DNA from: Ypsolopha sequella
Taxonomy: Eukaryota > Arthropoda > Insecta > Lepidoptera > Ypsolophidae
Direction of reading: 5' to 3'
Assembly: GCA_934047225.1 (NCBI GenBank)
Contig: OW203986.1
Span: 18,045,221 to 18,109,220 of the forward strand
DNA length: 64,000 bases
Shown here: positions 1 through 12,200 of the stretch, in pieces
Layout: each line of letters starts with the position of its first letter
Numbering within the stretch: position 1 is the first letter of the stretch
Notes under the pieces: model-generated
What the model saw: only the letters and a program-made list of their open reading frames with translations
What the model was told of the DNA's origin: nothing
The model's database searches: none
Position numbers and translations under genes: made by a program

Positions 1-202
1 CGACGGAGTAGGATGTCGGACTTCTCTTTCTCCACCCGTTCGCATCTCTTCTTCAGAGTGTCCACTTCGCTACGGAGGCTTTCTATTTGATCCTGGAATT
101 TTTTGTAGATATTAGTTTTCTTTTTTTCGTTTAGCAACTTAATATGCATGACGTCATTTATCATTTCCCTTTGCATTTCTAGAGCCCTCTCCAGAGCACG
201 GA
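1..202 (-). CDS. Unnamed coiled-coil gene, exon 7, coiled coil (partial)
   Basis: Sixty-six open codons running to the window edge, with heptad-like spacing of Leu, Ile, Met and Val among charged residues (LERALEMQREM, then FQDQIESLRSEVDTLKKRC). The acceptor GTTTCTAG at 205-203 would require incoming phase 1, while exon 6 ends in phase 0. An alternative AG inside the exon (after CTCTGGAG) would restore phase 0. The coiled coil is clear; the exact 5' boundary is not. Confidence 0.6.
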
Positions 203-3200
203 CTAGAAACTTACGTTCATAGATATAACAAATGAATACGATACCCAAAATTGTGGAAAACGGGGTACTTAACTCACGATGTAAAAGCAACGTTTTCTAC
301 ACTTCCACATTTAAAATATATTGAAAAAGGCGTTACTTTGCGGAAGTCCATCATGAATTTGTGGATATATTAATAATTTGCAATATTCCGCTAAATACTT
401 AACATGCTATTCAAAATACAGACTCAAGCACCGCCCGCCCTCCCGCATAAAACATGCACAAGCAAAGCAAGCAGTACGAAAATAAAACTTAAATAACAAG
501 CAAGAAAACTTAGCGACACGTGTTTCGCCTCTAAACGAGGCATCCTCGGGATGTGTTGTCCGCCCGACCACTTGACAGCAAATGAAATGAAATGACAATA
601 CTTACCGAGGATGCCTCGTTTAGAGGCGAAACACGTGTCGATAAGTTTTCTTACGTATTATTTAAGATTGCTTCATTTTGTGCTCGTACTGCTTGCTTTG
701 CTTGTGCATGTTTTATGCAGGAGGGCGGGCAGTGCTTAAGTCTGCATTTTGAATAGCATAGTAAGAGTGTTAAGCGGAATATTGCAAATTAATTGATATA
801 TCCACAAATTCACTTCTACATTTATCGGGTATGGTAGGCTTGATAAATTTGTACGCGTTACGCCCAAAGACGCCACCAACTCCCGGGTCATACAATTTCA
901 CCCGTCTCCCGTAGCCTGTGGGTTTATTGAGCTAAACCTTGTCATACTAGTTCCAACGAAGCATGTCTCTGGGTACCGTACTTACAAATAGTTACAAAAG
1001 GGAAGTGAAACTCTTGATCTTTTAGAAGGCTCAATAATTGACCTGATAATCCTTAACGTTAGCATCAACAAGTGTCCCCTCAGTCGTAGCAGTACCCGTC
1101 GTGCTCGCCTCATCATCTGAATCTTCTCTGTCCTTGGAGGGGCCTCCTCTGATTGGTGGTTTGGCTTTCGGTTTACTCCGGGCACCTTTGATCTGAAATT
1201 TATTATTAAACTAATTTATTGGGTTAATAAAAGATGTAAGCCAGTAAGGGCTTCATCCAGAAAATTTCCTCCATTTACGAATGCGACATTCAAGTACGAT
1301 ATGGGCTGGTCATCGATATGTCGTCGGCACATCGTAGAATTGGACATATCATGTTCTGTCTTGTCTAGGCACATCGTATTTCTGTTAAAATAAAGAGGTT
1401 CACCTCGCTGCGCTCCGCTTCGCTCGGCTCCCCAAATTTATTTACATGTAAACCTAACACGCTCCCTCGCTCCGCGTCACTCCGCTCGTCGTCGCACCTA
1501 TTTTTAACTTTTGGTGAAAGATTTCGATTTCATACTTTATAATGTGCCCAATTATACGATCTGCCTACTATATATGTAAACAACCAGCCAGCTATCAAAG
1601 CAAGGGCGGATACAAAATTTGATTTGGGGGGCATTCTGGCTAAATTCATCACAAAGTAAAAAAAGCTAGTTTTTAGATGCCTTAAGCCTTAAGGCGTTTT
1701 TGGCAAACCAATTATATGTATACGTATGCTATGTAAAAATGCACCCGAATCGAATCCAATCGAACAAGGTTATAGACCCTGTACCCATCAATATTCAAAG
1801 AGTCCGGTGATTATTATTTTGTATTAAATTTCAATGTTAACACAATGAGTTAAAACCGAGATGTGTCATTTTATTTTCCTCGTGTTTTTGGAGCAAACTA
1901 ACGCGGAACATAGCCGACCAGTTCTTTTTTTATCAGCTTTACACAGAACAAAACTTTGCGATAATATTCAAGTTTTGGGACCAACTTGAATATTGCAGTC
2001 GGCGAGTAGCCGCAACAGTGTAAAGCAATAAGGCCAGGTTTACATACCCGGCTACAATTTTTAGTACCATCTTGCAATCGCTTACATTTAGCTAGTAACG
2101 TAATGGTACTTATTAACCTTCGCACTCGACTACTCTACCCGTGTAAGCCAGGCATAACTGCCGCTCGGTACTCTTTTAAGCGTATATTCCATATTGAGAA
2201 ATTAATACATTTTGTGTTTTATTCATTGTAAAACGATAAAAAACTAACTGTTTTATTTTTAGTTTGATAATCGATTCTGCATATTAAATGTTGTATAATA
2301 ATATAAGGGGAAATTTAATCAACCGCCAGAATTCATACTGGAGACTCGGTTAGTGATCAGGAACAAGGTTCAAATGAAACCACATAGTCTACAGATCATA
2401 CAAAACAACATTCCCAAAGTAAATAGAAATGAAATTCCTCGCCATACATACTAATTTTAAAAACCTAGATAATGAAAATTTTGTATGGGCAAAAGACCTT
2501 TCATTGGAAAAATAGTACAGTGTGGTTATTAGACAATGTAGTGTCATACAAAGATAACGTTTTATATCTACCTTTTCTTATAATTCGAACCTTTTATAAT
2601 TGAGCTAAACATTTACTTTAATGTAGTATTCAGAACGCACGTGGTCGGCAAATTGCAGATAAATAAACATGTGGTGGGCAACCGGCCTACGTTATTTATA
2701 ACTTTCTTCCAAAATAGCAATAAATCAATGCGCAACACGCCAATAAAAGTTAGGGGCCGACCACACAAAGCGCGCTCTGCGTTCTGCGTTCACTATAATC
2801 TATGATGGTTTGGATCTTTACTAGGGATGGGTCGTTGCAGGTTTTTTCCGCAACGAGACGAGTGTTTTTTCAGTGATACAGACTAGGCTCAAAACTAGTT
2901 ACAATGCAACTACGTTTTAGAAGTACAGCGTTTCCTTTAGTAGACCCGTTTATGCATCGAACCATCGGAATCTGAATGGTTTTATTACTATTCTCAATTG
3001 ATAATGAAGTAAACTAAACTTTGCTTTATCTCCATTGTGATTAAGATATAAGGAGATTAATTGACTTGTGAATACTTTTCATTGATAATAATGATTGGCA
3101 TCAGTATTGATGACGTGTTCATCAAAAAACTAGTTTCATTTTGCGACTAATTTGTCCGACGATGGAAAACGGTTGAATCGTTGCCGTCGGAAAAACGCTG

Positions 3201-6200
3201 CAAGAACGCTCACTCCTAATCTTTACAAAGACGAACCGCAGCGGTAAAGGAGAACGCGCGTTCTAATTGTTTGGAATGCAGAACGCGCTCTAGTGGTCGG
3301 CCCCTTATGTCTTGTTAAGAGCATACTTATAAGTATTAGCACTTTCTGTTAGTCTTGATTTGGTTAGCAATTTAGCACCATGATTAAAACTGAAAAGGCC
3401 TTGGCTATTTCACAACTGCATCCTAATTAGCACTTGACTAAATGATAACAACACACACTACACAGTGTGTCCCTTCTACGAGTGCACATCCAAAAGGGGG
3501 AAGAACTAGACCCTACTTCAACGACAAAAAAGAAATGCAAAAAAAACTCCATTATACAGAGTGTTAAGATGAAGTTGCGGAAGCCGAAAAAAGGCGATAG
3601 TACTGGTCAATACGAACAACTTTCCGTGAAAAAAATTTGAGAAACCGAGGAAAAAAAATCTGTTGTTTCATACATTTTGGTCGGGTAGCTTTTCCATGGA
3701 CAGCTGATTTGTTTTTTCGCGATTCAATAGTTTGGCTCTGTATCCGTAGTAAAATATGTAGTTGTGAAATAAGCCGTAAATTCATAAAAAAATTCCAATA
3801 TCAATCCAATATCCGAAATCTAATTATTAAGAAGCTACCATATTATAATTGAAAATATGTTTACGCATATAGTTAACTATTGGTATACATTGTTCTTAGC
3901 TAAAAGTTGTACTTTGGGCGTTAAAATTATTCCTTAATATTTTGTTACAAATCCGAAAAGTTGACTCTTGAACCCACCTGCATAAGGAAATTGACATCAT
4001 CTTTAGCTGTCTTTTCTTCTTGAGCTTTTGTTTTCGCCTTTGTTTCTTCTTTATGTCGCGCTGGTTTCTCTTCTTCTTTACTTCTCGATGCACTTCGTCT
4101 CTCTCTCTCTTTTTCTTTCTCTGTATCGCTGGACTGACTTTCTATACTGCTTTGAGCTTTAAGTAATTGCATCTGAAAAATACAAAAATGTCTCTTTAAC
4201 TACCATGTACCAAAACAATGTCGCTAATACTGATGGCTTCACTTTTAGTTTTTTTATTTTATTATTATTACTCATTAATATTTCACTATTATTACTAATT
4301 TATTTTTGTAATCTTCACCTCAGGATGACTTCGCAATGAAGAAATATTGACTCATTTAAGATCAAGCAGGTAAAGCAATTTTTCCAATACCCCTCAAAAT
4401 AAAACGTCATTTAAGAGCCGTCGTTACGCGTAATCCTCCATACAAACGCTTTCATCCCATTGTGTGGTGTCTATGAAATATTATTATAATATGTATTTTA
4501 GCCTGAGTCCATTAACATTATCTAGATCAATGTTTAAGTCGAACTAAAACCCGTGAAATTTGAGTAATATCTTAATCATAAAACCGTTAAATACGTAAGT
4601 TTTTTACGGTTTTTTACCAAAAGTGTAGCCGAATGTGCTTTTTTTATCTTAGATAAAATCAAAAAATGAATACGGGTCAAACATCGAAAATGTTATCTAG
4701 ATTAATAATAACTAAATATAATGTTTGAAAACATCCACGGTCTTGCCAAAAGTGGTTTCTCTTGGAACAAGTTACGAAATCGGCACAATTGTATTGTCCT
4801 CGCAAGTTTCATGGAGCGTGCACCTTATAGCAAAATTAAACAGCATGACATTTGGACAAGCCCACAACTAAGTTGGCCGCGTCATGGTGACCATCCTTAA
4901 ATATCCAATTATAATTTATGTAGTATATATATTTAATTATGTATGTTTATACCTTATATTTCCATTTATGTTTATGTAATTTTTATTAAGTACCTACTAG
5001 GACTCAGCCCGCGTTGAAAATATAATAATAATTATTTAAAAAAATCCTTCATACACTTGAATCATAGAGAAGAGATGTTTGTGAGTGACGTTAGATGTAG
5101 GAATTAATTAATTAATATAAATTTAATTATCTGGAAAAATTATTTGATGTTCAATTTGCGTTTAAAGTTGCGTTGTTACGTTTTTGCAAATACAATACAG
5201 TATGAACGGCTGTTTAGTCATGCCATACAGATCTGTCGTTTCTGAAACGCGGAACATTTTGATTTCATAATTTCATTTTTTTATTATTAAGCGATCACGA
5301 ATCTAAACCCATATTGTTTACACCGTTCATCATTGTCACAATCCAAGGAATCGAATTACAAATACAAATACAAAATAATTTATTTCTTAACTTAATCTTG
5401 TAGTTTTTACAGCTGGTTGGAGTCCCCTTTTAAGTAAAAGAGATACCTGTAGTAGGAGACTCCGCTCTTCCATGGTGGACAGTAATATTTTGATTAAGTT
5501 CAAACAAACAAAAATGGGGCTTATAAAAATAAAATTTAAAAAGTAAACAAACAGAAGTATGAATTTAAGAATAATGTAAATGTGCGTGTAAGGGTGAGGT
5601 GTGAAGTGTAGTGAATGTGAGTATTCTTCCGAATTGCATCATTTTTTTCGCGATTTTGGCGTTCGTGTGAGTGATATGCGCACACAAAGGTATGTAGAGC
5701 GTCATCTCACTCTTTCCCGTGAAATTTGTCCACCTTTTCGATTTTATATAATAGATGTCTATGGTAAAACAATCAGTATACTTATGATAATTGTTTGTGT
5801 AAAAAAAAGTAGCATTTTGTATTCTATCATTATTTATTATCATTTACACCATGTACCATCGCATAATTTCATTAATATATCTTTCTTTTCCCTAAGGTTG
5901 CCTGGAAGATATTTCTATTAGCAATTAGTGCCGCCTTGCACAAAAAGTTTTTATTATAATTAAGTAGTTTCATTTATTTTTTCTTAGTTTAGTACTTTTT
6001 ATGTAAATGTGCAAGTGTTAGTAATAAAAAAAATCACAGTTTTGATAGCATTAAGACTATAACTAAAGCCATCAAAACTAGCAACAATATTATCATAAAT
6101 ATTACAAATAGTACAAATTTATTTCATTTAAACCAATATGAGATCAAAATATCTGGTAATCTAGAAAAAGCTTTGAAATATTATAAAAATCAACACACCC

Positions 6201-9200
6201 AAATCTATCAATCATACTTACATCTTCCAACAAACTGTCTATGGTCTAGCCATCCAAATATATGGCATGTCTCAACCAACGCATACTCGGACCAAAATAA
6301 ACAAAAATATTAAACGCAATAAGATGATAGACAATGCACTCTTTTATATACACTACTACCCTTATAAGATAAGTAATACGATTTCCTTCCAATTAATTAT
6401 GCAGCCGGAGACATTGCCAACTCTTTGGTGACCTTTTTAAGTCTATTTCGAGCATCACAACAGAAGACAGACCGTTTAAATCTGTTCTCTCCGGACAGTT
6501 CTAAGTAGTGTACTGACCTACTTTTTTGTATGTTTGTTTCTATACATATTCAAGGTGAAAAATACCTGTCTGTTGAAAAATTGTAACGGACTTGGCCACA
6601 AATATACCTACAACAATTTGTGTTTCTTGTGAAGTTTAAAAACCGCACAGAAAAGCCATTTTCTTGAGATTTATGGATAACGGATATTGTGTTTCGTTGC
6701 CGACAGGTGTAGGTCGGCAATTTATATTTCCGTCTTTTCAAACACGAGCGTTTTATGGTGTACGATTAAAATAGAATGGTTGACTGAGGTATGTTAGAGA
6801 GGGCTAAAACGGTCGGGTAATAATCGGTCGTAATTGTTACGAACAATGCTGGGAATGTGTAATATTGAGTACCTTTTTAACACGTTCAGCTAGCGAATCG
6901 TTCCGACTGATGGTGAGATGCGCAGGAGTACTGTTAGAGGAAGGCGGGGGCGACGGCGACGGACGACGTAGCGTTATGGTGGCTGAATCTGAAACTATTA
7001 CAATCGGATCAAAATATTGTCACGATACGACGATACTTGATATCTCAAGGTTTGTCAAAGATAATCTCAGAGTAGAACTAGGACTAGAACTAGAACTGAG
7101 ACTAGGACTATTCGAATCGAAGAAATAATAGTACATTGTACACCGAGGGAAGAAAGTGACCGATTACCAAAGAAAGTGACAGGAGACAAAACCAAACCTC
7201 TTCTCCTTCGTAAAAATGGTTTCAAATATTACAGAAAGAAATCTTAGCTCAAAGAGTGCCTTCGTTTCAGATTTTGAAACAAAATAAAATGCTCAAGCAG
7301 ATGATATCTAGGTCAATAAGATCTCTTTCTATAATCCTGGACCAGACCATTACGAGTACTTCTACCAATATCATACCTTTCGCTTTTGGAAGTGTATGGG
7401 GTAATTGTAAAATAGATTCATTGTATTTTTGTATAGAGTCATCATGAAGCCACTTTTGACATAAGATTCCCTATAACTCTAGTTAAAGAACCATAAATCC
7501 TACTAATGGGCTATTCGTTATAATATCTTGAAACATTATTATTACATAAGATGAGAACATTTTTATAGTCGAGCGAATGATAAGTACCTATATAGTTACA
7601 GTGGTCCGTGTTTCGTCTCTTGGGCAGTCTTAACCGTGACAGCTGTGTTCGTGCTGTCTTTATTATTCAGATCGGGATTTGACGGTTATTTACTTTGCTT
7701 ATTCTGCCCTGTGTCAAGATAGGGCAGCGGTCCTGAGACGCTTGGGCAGTCTGAGGCTGACCGTGCCGATGTTCGTGCTGTCTTAGTTATTCAGACCAGG
7801 GACTGGCGCTTATTTTGCCCTGTGTCAAGAGAGGGCAGTGGTTCTGTGTCGCTGGGGCAGTCTGAGGCTGACCGTGACGATGTTCGTGCTGTCTTAGTTA
7901 TCCGGACCAGGGATTGACGGTTATTTTGTTTACCTTGCGTATTCTACCTCGTGTCAAAGGAGGGCTGTGGTCCCGTGTTTCGTCGCTTGGGCAGTCTGAG
8001 GCTGACCGTGTCTGCGTTTATGCTGTGTTTGTCACTCACATTATCCAGACCTAGGATTGACGGTTATTTACCTTGCTTATTCTGCCTCGTGTCAAAGGAG
8101 GGCTGTGGTCCCGTGTTTCGTCGCTTGGGCAGTCTGAGGCTGACCGTGTCTGCGTTTATGCTGTGTTTGTCACTCACATTATCCAGACCTAGGATTGACG
8201 GTTATTTACCTTGCTTATTCTGCCCCGTGTCAAGCGAGGGCAGTGGTCCCGTGTTTCGTCGCTTGGGCAGTCTGAGGCTGACCGCGTCTGTGTTTGTGTT
8301 GTCTTTGTCACTCACATTATCCAAACCTAGGATTGACGGTTATTTACCTTGCTTATTCTGCCCCGTGTCAAGCGAGGGCAGTGGTCCCGTGTTTCGTCGC
8401 TTGGGCAGTCTGAGGCTGACTGTGTCTGCGATTGTGCTGTGTTTGTCACTCAAATTATCCAGACCTAGGATTGACGGTTATTTACCTTGCTTATTCTGCC
8501 CCGTGTCAAGCGAGGGCAGTGGTCCCGTGTTTCGTCGCTTGGGCAGTCTGAGGCTGACCGTGTCTGTGTTTGTGCTGTCTTTGTCACTCACATTATCCAA
8601 ACCTAGGATTGACGGTTTTTACCTTGCTTATTCTGCCCCGTGTCAAGCGAGGGCAGTGGTCCCGTGTTTCGTCGCTTGGGCAGTCTGAGGCTGACCGTGA
8701 CGGCGTTCGTGCTGTCTTTGTCGTTCGCATCACCCAGGTCTGGCGTCGACGTCCACGACGAGCTCGTTCGACTGAACCCTGAAAAGAAGAAGCATTTAAA
8801 ATTTTTGTTCATACCCGTTTTCAGTAACGACAAACAAGACGACACCTTCTTAGGTTATATCGAGTTAAGTTAACATCTCATTTTGCTCAGCAAAGAGTTC
8901 CATAAGTCATGAGATGACCTAAGGGTCGGCGAAACGTATTTTAGCTCTATGCAAATGAAATATTAAGAGTATGGAAAAATGTGTTAGAGAGAGATGTCAT
9001 TTTTCCATTCCCGTGTCAGGTAAAGCTGTGCGACAACTCGCTTGTCAGACTCTAGGCAGAGAATATAAAGTATCTCTAGGTATCTGATTTAGGCGTCCTC
9101 TAATATTAGTGAGAACTGTAATGAGCGTGCATTATACCAACGAACCAAGTCACAGCACGGACAGATGCATGATCTGCCGTTGATTTCTTATCCTATCCTA

Positions 9201-12200
9201 GAACTGAATAAATAGGAGTAAAAGGAACCTATAGCAGCGTGTGGCCGTATGATCAGTTACGATCCGTGGCTAAGCAACGCTTGGCATGGTCAGTCTTGGA
9301 TATGAGTGGCATTTACATCTGGGTCCCACCGTTCCTAAGAAAGCACGTAAAACTGTTGGTCCGGGCTGGTATCGAAAGATAATGATCGTTAAGGCTGCAT
9401 ATAAAGTCAGATTGAGTACCTCATTTTGCATCAATCAGAACTGAACTCTATGACATTTCCTTATTTTAAAATAGCGCGCCCTCAGCCGTGGCTGTTACAA
9501 CCACCAAGGAACACGCGCTCACGAAACACTGCGTTTATTTAATAACTCGGCTTCTAGATAAAATTATTCAAATGTTCTTAATTGTTTAGCCGGAGTTATT
9601 GTTCACTTATTTTTAATACATATTTCAAGGCTGTAAAATTTAAGAAAGGCCCTTTAGCACGCGAAAAACATGAAATTTAGAGGTAACTTCGTAATTTTTT
9701 TTCTAGGGAGCGAACTTAAAGCTTTTGTAATGTTTCCAAGTTGTTAAGATCAGCCCTATATATCTTATTTTTATTAAACCGATTGACTAAGTTACACTTG
9801 ACTTTGTACATCTGTCCTTATAAGAATAAGAATAAGAAACATTTATTGCCAAATACACACAAAAAAGAAAAATGAGTACAATCAAATATTAAAATATAAA
9901 AAGTTAAAAACACACAAACAGTTCGTACCCAAATATAAACATTTAAACATAGCATTTATTTGGACAAATGGGAATAACTCAGCATTTGCTGACGCTGTCA
10001 TACAGTGTGCAGCGCTGGTTTTCAGTTATCCCCAGCTCTTAGGGTAGTGTTCAGAACAGAAAGTAATAAGGGTAAGGACACAATAAGAGAAGAGTTGTAC
10101 ATAGGTGTACTTAAGCCATGTTAGAGGCATGTATGGCGGCCTGAACAACTCTGTCACCAGGTTTGCCACTAACCACACTACAAGAAGAAGAAGGAGAACT
10201 GAATTAATATTATTATATTCTTATTTGCTACTTCCTTGTACCAAAATTACGAGTATATTGGATCATTTAATTTGTAATAAACAGAATTTGGATCGTAAAA
10301 GCGCCATCAAATCTGTTTCTCTAGTTGTTTTGTGTTCACTACAAATAAACCGATCGAGAAACAGGCGGAAATTCCCGAGTTTATGGAGATCGACATTTGT
10401 GCTTCAAATTCTTGAATTGATGTCTAAACTAACGTAAATCCAGCGCATAACCTGTGTTATTCGAGTATTGTATCAAATGATTATAAGGGGTTCCTTTATT
10501 CAAGAAAATATTTACTACTTATCTCTATACACATAAAATGCAACGTCTATCTGTCTGTTTGTCTGACTGTACGCTCACTTATAACTTACGAACTACAGAC
10601 GGGAAGAGCCCCTTTTTTGCCCTAGGGTAAAAATAAATGTATGAAAATCCATTACGGCCTAGGGGGTACAGTATTTTCATACATTTATTTTTACACACTA
10701 CAGGAAACAAGTGTAATTAAAAAAATTAAAAACACGACTGCCGTTGCAAAAGGTGAACTAAAATATCAAAACAAGTTGTATAAATATATTGGATAATTAC
10801 TTTACTTGGCATGCTCGGGCGACAGTTTTGTTTAGATTACCGACTGCGGTAAAAATTCATACGAACAAAAAATACATTACAAAACGTGTATGTACATATT
10901 GTACATACATAGTTGGGATGGGAATCTCCTTTCCTCATCTGGATGAATGACTCATTGACTTTGACTAACTGATTTGAACCGACACTTCTCCCCCCACGTA
11001 CCAGGACCTTAATGCCTGGGTGGACCCCCCCCTCCCTCCAGCCAAATTGCGTTACGTAATTTGTGTACTACCCCTGAACAGTTTAGGTTATTAGCAACAT
11101 TCAATTGATACTTTTTCCATTTTATGGCTCTTTTCTGATTATCATTAATCGTTTGAGACTTCGTCTATTAAAATTCATTGATCAGTTTAGGTTATTAACA
11201 GATTTCAATGGAAATTTTTCCATGTAACGGCTCTTGTCACCCGGAATTACAAAAGGATTCTAACTATAACACACACTTTGAAATCGGTTCAAGCATTTGG
11301 AAGTTATGGTGGAATAGAGAAACGCACAAACATACATACATACATACATAAACCCTGACAACATAACACTCTTTTTTTGGGCAGTCGTGTAAAAATGCCA
11401 TACAATCGATGTCGACGGCGCATAAAATTATTTTATGTTTTATAAATTGTAAATACTTCGAGAAATTAGTTAAAGTGAAGAAAGTAGCGTCAGTGGTAGT
11501 GTGGGGAAACAGAATAAGCCTCATAGAAAACTCGCTTTCAGCTTGAAGCAACGGGAAGGTATTTATGTGTTATTTCCATTAAATTACTTATTCTTTTGTA
11601 AACGCATTTATTTATTTATTTAATATTCGGGAGTCTTACAGCTAAATAACTCGAAAATTAGTAAGCCTATGCTATTGACATGTCTCCGCATATGGATAGA
11701 AAAAGAACAAAGAAGTTTATATAATATGAAATATGCAAAAATAGACTAATTAAAGGTTAAGTTAAGGTTAAATTAACTAAAGAAAACACTAGACAATCAT
11801 CGGGTTGAAGAAGTTATTTGCTAGGTTCCTTTTTACAGAAGTGGTACTTGAGAGGAATTGTTGATAAAGATGGGTGCTCGATGTATAAAAGAATTTCTTC
11901 TATAATTTGTGTGCATACGCGGTACATAAAGTCTTACCCGCTGTCACAGACCTGCGCCACTGAAACGTAGTCCAATCTTAGAGAGTAATTCGGCGCAATC
12001 TACAGATCCATTCGCTATTTTAATTAAGAAACATATGTCGCTTATTTGACCCCGTATATAAAGTGAAAGGAAGTGGTAACACTTGCATAATTGATCAATT
12101 ATGTGTTCATAATCGATCGATCTTCGCCTAGCTTTAAAATCGAGATAACGCAGAAATTTCTTTTGTACTTTCTCGATACGCGATTTATACACATCATACT

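Noticed and set aside
982..1185. 67-codon minus-strand frame
   Set aside because: It overlaps exon 6 in another frame; the phase-0 reading joins exon 5 and looks more protein-like.
7951..8688. 245-codon plus-strand frame with five repeated 46-residue units
   Set aside because: It is the antisense of the 138-bp array. The frame is open only because the period is a multiple of three and the sense strand is an exon; it has no splice logic or family.
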